From CAYGZL01 sp964354345 (lineage in GTDB: Bacteria > Chloroflexota > Anaerolineae > Anaerolineales > UBA4823), in contig CAYGZL010000016.1 in NCBI GenBank assembly GCA_964354345.1, forward strand, positions 1 through 64,000: a stretch of DNA of 64,000 nucleotides, given 5' to 3'. Both the position numbers and the translations under genes were made by a program. This document shows positions 25,807 to 34,503 of this stretch, piece by piece (within the stretch, counting starts at the first letter, position 1; each line of letters starts with the position of its first letter). Below the pieces are notes generated by a model, which made no database searches, was not told the origin of the DNA, and was given only the letters and a program-made list of their open reading frames with translations.

Positions 25807-27705
25807 TTATGCGTTTCGAAATTCTCCGTCAACAACATCATCATCGCCACTCGGGCCTGATTGACTGCCGGGTGTACCGGTATCTCCCGGCGTGGCACCT
25901 CCCTGTTGCTGGTAAGCGGCTGCGCCAACCTGTTGGAGCACCTGGTTGAGCTCGTCGGTAGCCTGGCGGATGACATCGGCGTCATCGCCTTTTACGACTT
26001 CACGCACTCGGGATATTTTTTCATCCAACTGGCTCTTCAGGGTAGCGGGGACCTTGTCGCCCAGATCGCGCAGGGCTTTTTCGGTGGCGTAAACAGCATT
26101 GTCAGCGTTATTGCGCGCTTCAACCAATTCCTTGTGGCGCCGGTCTTCTTCGGCATGAGCTTCCGCTTCCTTGCGCATTCGTTCCACTTCCCTTTCATTC
26201 AGACCTGAGGAAGCGGTGATAGTAATATGCTGGCTGCGTCCTGTAGCTTTATCCTTAGCGGTAACCTTGAGGATACCATTGGCATCAATATCGAAAATAA
26301 CCTCGATTTGGGGTAACCCCCGTGGCGCAGGGGGGATTCCGTCGAGGACGAACCGGCCGAGAGATTTATTATCTGAAGCCATCGGTCGTTCCCCCTGGAC
26401 GACATGAATTTCCACACTCGATTGCATATCGCTGGCGGTGGAGAAAACCTGGCTGCGATTGACTGGAATCGTGGTATTCCTCTCGATCAAGGGCGTGGCG
26501 ACACTCCCCAATGTCTCTACCGAAAGGGTCAGGGGCGTGACATCCAACAAGAGAATATCCTTTACCTCCCCACCCAATACGCCAGCCTGGATCGCTGCGC
26601 CCACCGCAACGACTTCATCTGGATTAACACCTTTGTGGGGATCTTTGCCAAAGAGCTTGCGCACAGCCTCTTGCACCGCTGGCATGCGGATCATGCCACC
26701 CACCAGGACAATTTCGTCAATTTTGCCCGGTTCTAGATTGGCGTCTTTTAAGGCCTGGCGTACGGGTCCCAGGGTGCGATCGACCAGGTCGCTCGTCAAC
26801 TGCTCAAGCTTGGCGCGGGTGAGGGTGGTCACCAGGTGTTTGGGGCCTGAGGCGTCAGCCGTAATATAAGGTAAATTAATTTCGGTTTGCATCAGAGTCG
26901 AGAGCTCGATCTTGGCCTTTTCGGAGGCTTCCTTCAATCGTTGCAACGCCTGACGATCGCGGCGTAGATCAATACCGCTCTCGCGTTTAAACAATTCCGC
27001 CAGGTAATCGATCAAGCGTATATCAAAGTCATCGCCACCCAAGAAGGTGTCGCCGCTGGTTGAGCGAACCTGGAAAACGCCATCGCCAACATCCAGGATG
27101 GAGATATCGAATGTGCCACCGCCCAGGTCGTAGACCGCAATTACTTCATCTTTCTTCTTGTCCAGCCCATAGGCCAGGGAGGATGCGGTTGGCTCATTGA
27201 TAATCCGGAGCACTTCCAGACCAGCAATTTTTCCTGCATCCTTGGTTGCGTTCCGCTGGGCATCGTTGAAATAGGCGGGCACGGTGATAACCGCTTGAGT
27301 AATTGTTTCGCCCAGGTAGGCTTCGGCGTCGGCTCTAAGTTTGGACAGGATCATCGCCGAAATTTCTGGTGGGGAATACTCACGCCCGTCCAAGTAAACC
27401 CGCACATCGCCATTTGGCGCTTCGGTGACTTTGTAAGGGGCGCGCGCAATCGCTTTTTGTACTTCGGGGTCATTGAATTTTCGCCCCATAAAGCGTTTTA
27501 TTGAAAAGATGGTGTTTTCGGGATTCACGATGGCCTGGTTGCGTGCCACTCTTCCGACCAGTCGCTCATGATTTTTGTTCACTGCAACGACCGAGGGAAC
27601 CAATCGTTCCCCTTCGGCGGAAGGGATGACGACTGGCTCGCCGCCTTCCATCACAGCGACAACGGAATTGGTTGTACCGAGGTCAATACCAATGATCTTG
27701 CCCAT
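25807..27705 (-). CDS. dnaK: Chaperone protein DnaK (Hsp70)
   Basis: The 632-residue Hsp70 chaperone. The ATPase domain begins GKIIGIDLGTTNSVVAVMEG and includes VYDLGGGTFDISIL and the linker DILLLDVTPLTL. The substrate domain and a helical lid end in a Gln/Gly/Pro-rich tail (QQQGGATPGDTGTPGSQSG) and DDDVVDGEFRNA, close to the usual EEVK-like end. The ATG at 27705 is chosen because AGGAG lies 5 bp upstream and the protein then starts at the conserved MGKIIGIDLG. It is part of the HrcA-controlled operon. Confidence 0.97.
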   Translation of the reverse strand: MGKIIGIDLGTTNSVVAVMEGGEPVVIPSAEGERLVPSVVAVNKNHERLVGRVARNQAIVNPENTIFSIKRFMGRKFNDPEVQKAIARAPYKVTEAPNGDVRVYLDGREYSPPEISAMILSKLRADAEAYLGETITQAVITVPAYFNDAQRNATKDAGKIAGLEVLRIINEPTASSLAYGLDKKKDEVIAVYDLGGGTFDISILDVGDGVFQVRSTSGDTFLGGDDFDIRLIDYLAELFKRESGIDLRRDRQALQRLKEASEKAKIELSTLMQTEINLPYITADASGPKHLVTTLTRAKLEQLTSDLVDRTLGPVRQALKDANLEPGKIDEIVLVGGMIRMPAVQEAVRKLFGKDPHKGVNPDEVVAVGAAIQAGVLGGEVKDILLLDVTPLTLSVETLGSVATPLIERNTTIPVNRSQVFSTASDMQSSVEIHVVQGERPMASDNKSLGRFVLDGIPPAPRGLPQIEVIFDIDANGILKVTAKDKATGRSQHITITASSGLNEREVERMRKEAEAHAEEDRRHKELVEARNNADNAVYATEKALRDLGDKVPATLKSQLDEKISRVREVVKGDDADVIRQATDELNQVLQQVGAAAYQQQGGATPGDTGTPGSQSGPSGDDDVVDGEFRNA

Positions 27706-27731
27706 ATCTGCTCCTTCAGTTCGGTTCAATG

Positions 27732-27747
27732 CGGAACCGGAGTTCCG
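27732..27747. repeat. CGGAAC-N4-GTTCCG intergenic palindrome (perfect copy)
   Basis: CGGAACCGGAGTTCCG sits between the grpE stop (27751-27753) and the dnaK ribosome-binding site. It could form a small hairpin in the mRNA. The same arms recur at 36143 and 36411. Confidence 0.7.
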
Positions 27748-27750
27748 TGA

Positions 27751-28335
27751 TTATTTCGCCACACGCACCAGTGCCGGGCGCAGAACACGGTCGCCGAGTA
27801 GGTAACCTTGTTTCAGCACCTCAATAATCTGGCCGCTTTCAAAGTCTTTATTTTCTTCAAGGCTGATGGCTTCGTGCAGTTTGGGATCAAATAATTTCCC
27901 TTTTGTATCCATCAGCTTAACGCCTTCATTTTCTAGTATAGTGATCAACTTACGATAGATCAACTCAATCCCATTGGCCCACACTGCGCCTTCCTCTGTC
28001 AACGGTCGGCTTTTCAGGGCACGGTCGAGATCGTCGAGAATTTCCAGGTATTTTTTTACCACATTGCCTATAGCAGTTTGATACACATGGGCCTGATCGC
28101 GTTCGATACGCTTTTTATAATTCGAAAATTCCGCTAACGAACGTTGCCAGCCATCCAAATATTCACTGGTCTTCGCCTGACTTTCAGCCAACTGTTGCTT
28201 CAAGGTTTCGATTTCTTTATCTTTGCCCTGGATCTCTACTTGATCAGCGATTGCCGGTGTTTTTTCTGTTTCTTCTACAATATCCGCAGCCACAGATTTC
28301 TTGTCGGCCTGGTTGTTAAGCGGTTGCTGCTCCAT
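27751..28335 (-). CDS. grpE: Nucleotide exchange factor GrpE
   Basis: A 194-residue GrpE. A charged N-terminal region is followed by a long coiled coil (about residues 40-95) and then the conserved LEILDDLDRAL, GIELIYRKLITILENEGV and the beta domain ending YLLGDRVLRPALVRVAK. It releases ADP from DnaK. It lies between hrcA and dnaK, as expected for an HrcA operon. Confidence 0.95.
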   Translation of the reverse strand: MEQQPLNNQADKKSVAADIVEETEKTPAIADQVEIQGKDKEIETLKQQLAESQAKTSEYLDGWQRSLAEFSNYKKRIERDQAHVYQTAIGNVVKKYLEILDDLDRALKSRPLTEEGAVWANGIELIYRKLITILENEGVKLMDTKGKLFDPKLHEAISLEENKDFESGQIIEVLKQGYLLGDRVLRPALVRVAK

Positions 28336-28383
28336 TTTTGTTGGGTAACTCCTTACGAATCATTCATTCTTATATTATGGGTT

Positions 28384-29418
28384 TTATTCCGGATGCAATT
28401 CGTTGACCAGATCGCTGAGCAGGTTCGAGACAAAACGGACGGTGGAAATGGTGCGACCATAAGACATCCGAATCGGTCCTAATACACCCACTGTGCCAGT
28501 TGCCAGTCCGGGGACACCATAGCGCGAAAGAATCATGGTGAAGTCCTTTAATTCTTCCCAGTTGCCTTCACCCCCGATCAAAACATGCACCCCGCCCAGA
28601 TCGCTGTTCATCACCGTACGACTGAGTAGATCTTCGAGCAAGGGGCGCTCTTCTAAGATGCGGAGGGCTTTACGCGCTACTTCTGTTTCGCCAAATTCTG
28701 GCTCATTCAGAACATTGGACAAACCATCCCGGTAAACCTCTCCCGATACCATTGCGCTGGAGCGCTGCATATCTTCAGCGACCAATTTAGCTACATCCTG
28801 TTCAAGGGTATCCAAAGGACCAGGATGGGCCAGGATGCCGTCAGCGTCAAGGTTTTGAAAGAGGGCATTCAGATGGGCAGCAGCGCTGCTTAACTTCACT
28901 TGCGTAACTGGCTCAGAGAGAGCAAGAATCTGTTGGTGAATATCTCCTCCAGCCAGAACGAGTACCATCAGAACCTGGTGTCCCTGTGTGTTGATCAACT
29001 CCAGGTGCTTGTAATGCGGTCGTTCCAGGTGTGGCGCAGTCACCAAAGAGGCTGCCTGGGATTGGTGAGCCAGGACTGAGGCAGCCAGACGCATCAAGCG
29101 ATCTACATCCAGGCCTGCCTGGTAAAACTGGTGGCTGATGGTGCGCTTCGTAGGATCTGGAAGATCGATCTGCCCCATACTCTGGCGTACGAAATAGCGA
29201 TAACCTTCTTCAGTGGGTACCCGTCCGGCGGATCGGTGGGATTTACGTAAGTAACCCATCTCGGTCAGATCCACCATCCAGTTGCGAATGGTGGCAGAGC
29301 TAACATGTAATTTATAGAAATCCACCAGGCGCTCTGAAGCCACCGGCTGTGCGGTTTCGATATAATCGCTAATGATAAGAGCCAGGATGGCCTTATGCTT
29401 TTCTTGCAAATCATTCAT
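28384..29418 (-). CDS. hrcA: Heat-inducible transcription repressor HrcA
   Basis: A 344-residue repressor that binds CIRCE operators and needs GroEL to fold. An N-terminal winged helix (IISDYIETAQPVASERLVD, SSATIRNWMVDLTEMGYL, GRVPTEEGYRYFV) is followed by the GAF-like dimer domain. The ATG at 29418 gives the usual family start; the in-frame TTG at 29430 only adds four residues. It heads the operon, has its own CIRCE site and is thus autoregulated. The second CIRCE in the window controls groESL. Confidence 0.96.
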   Translation of the reverse strand: MNDLQEKHKAILALIISDYIETAQPVASERLVDFYKLHVSSATIRNWMVDLTEMGYLRKSHRSAGRVPTEEGYRYFVRQSMGQIDLPDPTKRTISHQFYQAGLDVDRLMRLAASVLAHQSQAASLVTAPHLERPHYKHLELINTQGHQVLMVLVLAGGDIHQQILALSEPVTQVKLSSAAAHLNALFQNLDADGILAHPGPLDTLEQDVAKLVAEDMQRSSAMVSGEVYRDGLSNVLNEPEFGETEVARKALRILEERPLLEDLLSRTVMNSDLGGVHVLIGGEGNWEELKDFTMILSRYGVPGLATGTVGVLGPIRMSYGRTISTVRFVSNLLSDLVNELHPE

Positions 29419-29451
29419 GGTCAACCGCAAGTCCGAATCGCATTTAGGTAA

Positions 29452-29478
29452 TTAGCACTCTCGAGCGTATTGTGCTAA
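29452..29478. promoter_or_regulatory. CIRCE operator of the hrcA-grpE-dnaK operon
   Basis: TTAGCACTC-N9-TTGTGCTAA. The left arm is the exact CIRCE half-site and the right arm differs from GAGTGCTAA at two bases. It lies just downstream of the hrcA -10 box, as in classical HrcA control. Confidence 0.93.
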
Positions 29479-29492
29479 TGCAACGAGAAAAA

Positions 29493-29521
29493 ATCATAAC
29501 ATGCGCAAGGGAGTACGTCAA
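29493..29521 (-). promoter_or_regulatory. hrcA operon promoter
   Basis: Minus strand TTGACG (29516-29521), 17 bp, TATGAT (29493-29498). The expected start lies about 8 bp upstream of the CIRCE element. Confidence 0.85.
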
Positions 29522-29549
29522 GCGAAGGGGAGTGGAAAGGGCGCGATTC

Positions 29550-30278
29550 TTATAAGAGTCTAACAGAGCCTTGTTCTGAGCGAAGTCGTTCCAGGGCAGT
29601 GGCGAAGTCGTCGGCATAAGGGGCGCTAAGAGAAATGGGGGTATGAGTGAGGGGGTGCGTCAGGCAGAGGGAGAGGGCGTGCAATCCCAGGCGTAGCATA
29701 AGGTTGGACAATGGTTCCTGGTGAGCATCCTCTCGGACGGGGATATATTTATAAAGAGGGTCAGCCAGGATGGGGAAGCCAGCCAGAGCCAGGTGGGCGC
29801 GAATCTGATGCGTACGACCAGTGCGGGGAATGGCTTCCAACAGTGTGTGGTCGCAAAAGCGTTCCAATGTCCGAAACTCGGTGCTGGAAGGTTTACCCCG
29901 TTGGGTATCTGCGACTGTACGGTGACGCCGGTCGCCATTCGCTCGCAAAGGCTGTTTTATCGTTTGCGTTTCCCAGGGAGGATTGCCAATGACCAGGGCG
30001 TGATAGATCTTGGTAACCTGGCGCGTTTCAAACTGAATATTTAAATCGCGGTGAGCGGTAGCGCTGCGTGCTAACACTAAGATCCCACTGGTATCGCGAT
30101 CCAGGCGATGGACGATCCAGAGGTCACCGAAAAACGGTGTGAGTACACTTTTCAGGTGAGCGACCTCAGGATGGTAACCATCGGGCAGGGTTGGGATCCC
30201 GGCTGGTTTGTTTATGACCAGCAGCGCTTCGTCCTGGTAGATAACCCAGTCAAGTGGGGAAAAACTGCCCGGATCCAT
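29550..30278 (-). CDS. RluA-family pseudouridine synthase
   Basis: A 242-residue enzyme that isomerises uridine in rRNA or tRNA. The catalytic motif HRLDRDTSGILVLA contains the essential Asp, and the C-terminal GRTHQIRAHLALAGFPILADPLY is typical of the family. No S4 domain precedes the catalytic domain, which places it nearer RluA/TruC or YlyB-like short forms than RluD. The target base cannot be told. It lies downstream of trmD with a 116-bp gap. Confidence 0.9.
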   Translation of the reverse strand: MDPGSFSPLDWVIYQDEALLVINKPAGIPTLPDGYHPEVAHLKSVLTPFFGDLWIVHRLDRDTSGILVLARSATAHRDLNIQFETRQVTKIYHALVIGNPPWETQTIKQPLRANGDRRHRTVADTQRGKPSSTEFRTLERFCDHTLLEAIPRTGRTHQIRAHLALAGFPILADPLYKYIPVREDAHQEPLSNLMLRLGLHALSLCLTHPLTHTPISLSAPYADDFATALERLRSEQGSVRLL

Positions 30279-30394
30279 TTTGGGTATTTGATTTGAGAAA
30301 GCGTCGGATGGTACAACAGCTCACTGCCCGGTTTATTATTTTGTTAACCTTACCTGATTGGCGTTGGGGTAGCCTCGTCACGCTGGATACCTCG

Positions 30395-31204
30395 TTATTC
30401 CTTCTCTGGCGGCTGGTCAGCTGCTAATTTCGCCAGGAACTGGCGATCTTTTTCGGATAACGGCGCGGTACGGAGTAAATCAGGCCGGCGTTGCCATGTG
30501 CGCAGCAAAGATTGCTCCCTTCGCCAGCGAGCTATTTTGCCGTGATCTCCAGAGAGTAGCACATCAGGGACGCGCCAGCCACGAAACTCAGGTGGGCGTG
30601 TGTAATGGGGATATTCAAGCAAGCCGGTGGCGTAAGAGTCATCCCAGGCACCGTCTGGATCCCCTAAAACTCCCGGGATAAAGCGGCTGACTGCATCAAT
30701 CACTACCAGGGCAGCCAACTCACCTCCTGTAATAACATAGTCGCCGATTGAAATTTCATCTGTCGCCAGATATTGGCGCACACGCTCATCTACACCCTCA
30801 TAGCGCCCGCAGATCAGCGCCAGGCGCGGTATGGGTTCGCCCATGTCTGCTAAGGACTGCTGCGGGAGCCTTCTATCGAGTTGGTGCATGGGCGCTGCGG
30901 CCAATTCGCGGGCGATGGTTTGAGTGAAAGGTCGCCCCTGTGGAGTGAGTAAGATTACCGGGCAGTTTGGCGGCGCGCCCAACACGCTCTCAACTGCGCT
31001 GAAGATCGGTTCGACTTTCATCACCATCCCGCCCCCGCCGCCATATGGTTCATCATCCGTGATATGATGCCGGTCGATTGTCCAATCCCGGATATTGTGC
31101 AGGACGATGTCTATCAGGCCATGTTGGCGGGCGCGCTGCAGGATACTGGTTTGTAAATAAGGCTCGAAAATTTCGGGGAAGAGTGTGAAAACTTCGAAAC
31201 GCAT
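30395..31204 (-). CDS. trmD: tRNA (guanine-N1-)-methyltransferase
   Basis: The 269-residue SPOUT enzyme that makes m1G37 in tRNA. It has FEVFTLFPEIFEPY, DEPYGGGGGMVMKVEP, LICGRYEGVDERV and IGDYVITGGELAALV, which form the trefoil knot and SAM pocket. It is somewhat longer at the C-terminus than the usual 240-250 residues. Here trmD stands apart from rpsP, rimM and rplS, with which it is often grouped. Its promoter leaves almost no leader. Confidence 0.96.
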   Translation of the reverse strand: MRFEVFTLFPEIFEPYLQTSILQRARQHGLIDIVLHNIRDWTIDRHHITDDEPYGGGGGMVMKVEPIFSAVESVLGAPPNCPVILLTPQGRPFTQTIARELAAAPMHQLDRRLPQQSLADMGEPIPRLALICGRYEGVDERVRQYLATDEISIGDYVITGGELAALVVIDAVSRFIPGVLGDPDGAWDDSYATGLLEYPHYTRPPEFRGWRVPDVLLSGDHGKIARWRREQSLLRTWQRRPDLLRTAPLSEKDRQFLAKLAADQPPEKE

Positions 31205-31213
31205 AGTCTCTTC

Positions 31214-31242
31214 ATTCTAGTCGCAAGCGGAAAGATTGGCAA
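31214..31242 (-). promoter_or_regulatory. trmD promoter
   Basis: Minus strand TTGCCA (31237-31242), 17 bp, TAGAAT (31214-31219), then 9 bp to the ATG at 31204. The transcript would carry a leader of only about 3 nt. Confidence 0.7.
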
Positions 31243-31267
31243 GGAGTTAGAAACGGCTCAGGTCGTC

Positions 31268-31296
31268 TTGACTCGTATATCGCGGCGAGGTATGAT
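31268..31296 (+). promoter_or_regulatory. Promoter of the first TPR gene (leaderless type)
   Basis: TTGACT (31268-31273), 17 bp, TATGAT (31291-31296), then exactly 6 bp to the ATG at 31303. The predicted transcription start coincides with that ATG. Confidence 0.8.
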
Positions 31297-31302
31297 GAAA
31301 TT

Positions 31303-32607
31303 ATGTATTTGCGTGGAAACCGGTGGACTATGAATCGCCGTCCAGCCCAGCGATCAAGCGTCTGGCGAATTATCCTTTTATTGGTTTTAATCGGGGCTGG
31401 TATCTATATTAACCGCGTAGTCGTCCCGGCGACCCCACCGCTGTTTATTCCCACACCCACACTGACACAAAGCCCTGAGGCTTTTGTCAGCCAGGCGGAA
31501 CAGATGTTCAAAGAGGGAAAGTTGACTCAGTCAGTTGCCAAATACAAAGAGGCGCTCAATGCAGACCCTGGGCAAGCCGCGAACTATGTGGCTTTAGCGC
31601 GTGTACAGGTGTTTGTTGGAAAATATGAAGATGCAATAGTTAATACGCAAAATGCGTTATTGAAGAATCCAAACAACCCGTTGGCGCATGCAGTTCAGGG
31701 ATGGGCGTTGGGTTTTCTAAACAAATATGGCGAAGCTGAACGCGAGATCCTGGAGGCGATAAAGCTTGACCAAAACAGTGCCCTGACACATGCTTATTAT
31801 GCCGAAATCCTGATCAACCAGGGCGATTATACGCTGTTTGACAAGGCAATCGAGGAATCCAAGAAGGCGCGCGATTTGGACCCATCTTTACTGGAAGTTC
31901 ACCGGGCGCGTGGCATTGTCTTGCTCAACACACAGAATGTAGAACAATCAGTTGAGGAGTTTCAGACGGCTCTCGCGATCAATAGAAATATCGCTGATCT
32001 CTATCTAAACTTGGGAATTGCGTATAAATTGCTGGAAAAATATGATCTTGCACAGGAAGCATTATTAGCGGCATATGCTTTAAATCCTACAGATACTGTG
32101 GCGTTGACAGAATTATCACGGGCTTTCTTCGCAGATGGTCGATATGCTCAAGCGGCGCAGTATGCGGAGGAGGCCGCGAAGGTGAATCCAGGTGATCCCC
32201 GGCTGCATGGAAACCTGGGGATTATTTATTATAAAAATAACGATTATGCTAAGGCGATTCCCGAGTTAGCCCTGTCAGTCAAAGGAGGCACAGCGGGTGA
32301 TAATGTGACTGTCAAGGGTTTGCCATTAAGTTACGGTCGAGTCGAAGAATATTATTGGTACTTTGGTTTCGCACTGGCGCGTAGCGATCGGTGTGGTGAG
32401 GCAATTCCGATCTTTCAGGCTTTGCTAACCGGTGTACCGGACGATGATATCGCTGTTTATAATGCAACCGAAGGGATGAATATTTGTCAGGGTGGAAGCC
32501 CCACTCCTGTGCCAGCCATCACGCCTCAGGGGACACCCTCACGAGGCGGTGTTGCTACTCCTCGACCGACTACCAGAGTAAAGCCAACCGCAACCACGAA
32601 ACCATAG
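31303..32607 (+). CDS. Membrane-anchored TPR protein, first of a pair
   Basis: A 434-residue protein. One membrane helix (about residues 21-38) is followed by a Pro/Thr stretch and then about seven TPR-like helix pairs spanning residues 55-330 (examples: ANYVALARVQVFVGKYEDAI, ADLYLNLGIAYKLLEKYDLA). The tail is Pro/Thr-rich. It is probably anchored with the repeats outside. The ATG at 31303 fits leaderless initiation at the promoter. If a leader is needed, the ATG at 31330 with GGTGG upstream is the alternative. The next gene, 8 bp on, is a paralogue. TPRs imply a scaffold role; the partner is unknown. Confidence 0.8.
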   Translation: MYLRGNRWTMNRRPAQRSSVWRIILLLVLIGAGIYINRVVVPATPPLFIPTPTLTQSPEAFVSQAEQMFKEGKLTQSVAKYKEALNADPGQAANYVALARVQVFVGKYEDAIVNTQNALLKNPNNPLAHAVQGWALGFLNKYGEAEREILEAIKLDQNSALTHAYYAEILINQGDYTLFDKAIEESKKARDLDPSLLEVHRARGIVLLNTQNVEQSVEEFQTALAINRNIADLYLNLGIAYKLLEKYDLAQEALLAAYALNPTDTVALTELSRAFFADGRYAQAAQYAEEAAKVNPGDPRLHGNLGIIYYKNNDYAKAIPELALSVKGGTAGDNVTVKGLPLSYGRVEEYYWYFGFALARSDRCGEAIPIFQALLTGVPDDDIAVYNATEGMNICQGGSPTPVPAITPQGTPSRGGVATPRPTTRVKPTATTKP

Positions 32608-32615
32608 GGATTGGA

Positions 32616-34022
32616 ATGGGGCGCATCTTAATTGGTAAGCGACCTACTTTTCGACCCAGCCGGAAAGGTATTAATTTCCTCCGGGTGATTGTATGGTTAG
32701 GTTTGATCCTGGTTGGCGTCTGGTTGCTATTCGGATTGCAGCGAGGCCAGATAAAGTCGCCATTGATACCCACCACCACCCCTACACGAACAGCGGCTTC
32801 TTTCCTTCTCGAGGCGCAGGCTTATTTCGACGCGGGTAAAATGGATGATCCAAGCAATAACGCTACTCTAAAACCGCCCATCAACGACGCAATCGAAGCC
32901 TACCAGGCTGCTCTGGTCGTAGAACCGGATAATCCGCAAGTTTGGGCTGAGTTGGCGCGTATCCAGACCTATTCCTCGAGTATGTTACGGAACGACACTG
33001 AACGGTTAGCCCGGCTTGAAGATGCTTTGCGGTCAGCGCGAAAGGCAGTCGAACTGGCGCCTGAGGATAGCCTGGTCTATGCAATCAAGGCGTTCGTCCT
33101 GGACTGGTATGCTTTCAACCCTCTGGTGCCGACCGAACGTAGCCAGGGTTTGTTGGTTGAAGCAGAACGAGATGCATCGCGGGCGTATCAATTGGATCCG
33201 GAAAACTCGCTGGCGCTGGCTTTTTACGCAGAAATTTTGGCTGACCAGCAAAAATGGACGCAGGCCGAAAAATATGCTGCCCAGGCGGTTGCGAAAAGGC
33301 CCGACTTGATGGATACGCACCGGGTGTATGGGTATGTCCTGGAGACCCTGGCCCAATATAACAGCGCCATACAGCAATACCAGGAGGCGGTCAAGATTAC
33401 ACCGAACCTGACTTTCTTGTATATCCGGATTGGACAAAACTATCGGGAGGGAATTAAGAACCCTGATCGTGCCCTGGAATATTTTGACCTGGCTGCCAGG
33501 ATAGATGAGCAATTAGGTGTCCAGAATCCACTCCCGTACATTGAAATCGCTCGGACATATACCCAGCAAGGGCAATTTTTTGCGGCTGGGATTAACGCTG
33601 AGAAAGCGCTGGGCCTGGATCCGACTAACGCGCACACATATGGACAGCTCGGGATGATCTTTCGTCGGGCGCGAAATTATGAGGGAGCCTTGCCCCTGTT
33701 GAAATGCGCAGTGCGTGGGTGCACACAGGCAGAAAATGAGATGGGTCAAGCAGTCGTGCAAGGTTTGCCACTTACCAGCACAACCGTGGCTTACTATTAT
33801 GTGGAATACGGAACGAACCTGGCCTTTCTAAGCCGACCGAATGAGAATTACTGTGAAGAAGCGATTAAAGCGCTGGAGGAAGTACGCTTCTACCGTCCGG
33901 ATGATCCAATTTTAATTGGCATCGTCGACGATAGTGAAGGGATTTGTAGCCGTTTGCAGAGCAGTGAGGGAACTGGCGCAACATATACTCCAACACCGGG
34001 ACTTAACACGACGCCTCCGTAA
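32616..34022 (+). CDS. Membrane-anchored TPR protein, second of a pair
   Basis: A 468-residue paralogue of the preceding gene with the same plan: a basic N-terminus, a membrane helix at about residues 23-42, a Thr/Pro linker, TPR-like repeats to about residue 400 and a Thr/Pro-rich end. Both proteins share the ending pattern TVKGLPLSYGRVEEYYWYFG / VVQGLPLTSTTVAYYYVEYG followed by a Cys-containing region. Duplication in tandem is clear. The ATG at 32616 has AGGGATTGGA upstream; the longer open frame only overlaps the first gene. Confidence 0.8.
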   Translation: MGRILIGKRPTFRPSRKGINFLRVIVWLGLILVGVWLLFGLQRGQIKSPLIPTTTPTRTAASFLLEAQAYFDAGKMDDPSNNATLKPPINDAIEAYQAALVVEPDNPQVWAELARIQTYSSSMLRNDTERLARLEDALRSARKAVELAPEDSLVYAIKAFVLDWYAFNPLVPTERSQGLLVEAERDASRAYQLDPENSLALAFYAEILADQQKWTQAEKYAAQAVAKRPDLMDTHRVYGYVLETLAQYNSAIQQYQEAVKITPNLTFLYIRIGQNYREGIKNPDRALEYFDLAARIDEQLGVQNPLPYIEIARTYTQQGQFFAAGINAEKALGLDPTNAHTYGQLGMIFRRARNYEGALPLLKCAVRGCTQAENEMGQAVVQGLPLTSTTVAYYYVEYGTNLAFLSRPNENYCEEAIKALEEVRFYRPDDPILIGIVDDSEGICSRLQSSEGTGATYTPTPGLNTTPP

Positions 34023-34071
34023 AGAGCAGTGGCGCGATGTTAGATTTTTATAAGAATCACAGCTTATTCCC

Positions 34072-34100
34072 TTGACTTCCCGGAAGAAACTGGTTATTAT
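34072..34100 (+). promoter_or_regulatory. groESL promoter
   Basis: TTGACT (34072-34077), 17 bp, TATTAT (34095-34100). The start should lie within or just before the CIRCE element. Confidence 0.88.
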
Positions 34101-34109
34101 TCGACCCGT

Positions 34110-34136
34110 TTAGCAATGAGAACGTTCGAGTGCTAA
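34110..34136. promoter_or_regulatory. CIRCE operator of groES-groEL
   Basis: TTAGCAATG-N9-GAGTGCTAA. The right arm is the exact consensus and the left arm differs at two bases. It lies directly downstream of the -10 box, so HrcA should repress groESL. Confidence 0.94.
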
Positions 34137-34172
34137 ACGTGCGATATAATCACTACTCTACAGGAGGCATGT

Positions 34173-34472
34173 ATGGCAATGACATTAAAACCCTTAGGGA
34201 ACCGCGTTGTGGTGGAACCAATCGAACAAGAAGAAATCACCGCAGGTGGCATCGTTATCCCCGAGACGGCTAAGGAGAAACCGCAGAAAGGAACCATTCT
34301 TTCAGTTGGCCCGGGCGAGCGCGATGATGAGGGCAAATACATCCCGATGGATGTCAAAGAAGGCGATACGGTGCTGTTTGCAAAGTACTCCGGCACTGAA
34401 ATTAAAGTGGATGGCAAGAAATTGCTCATCCTGCGCGAAAGCGATTTGTTAGCAATCGTTGTTAACAAGTAA
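34173..34472 (+). CDS. groES: Co-chaperonin GroES
   Basis: The 99-residue cap of the GroEL chamber. It has LKPLGNRVVVEPIE, the mobile loop EEITAGGIVIPETA and the conserved GDTVLFAKYSGTEIKVDGK. AGGAGG precedes the ATG. It is the first gene of the CIRCE-controlled groES-groEL operon and lies 31 bp before groEL. Confidence 0.97.
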   Translation: MAMTLKPLGNRVVVEPIEQEEITAGGIVIPETAKEKPQKGTILSVGPGERDDEGKYIPMDVKEGDTVLFAKYSGTEIKVDGKKLLILRESDLLAIVVNK

Positions 34473-34503
34473 GCTATTTATCACTCAGAGGAGTTAATAA
34501 TTT

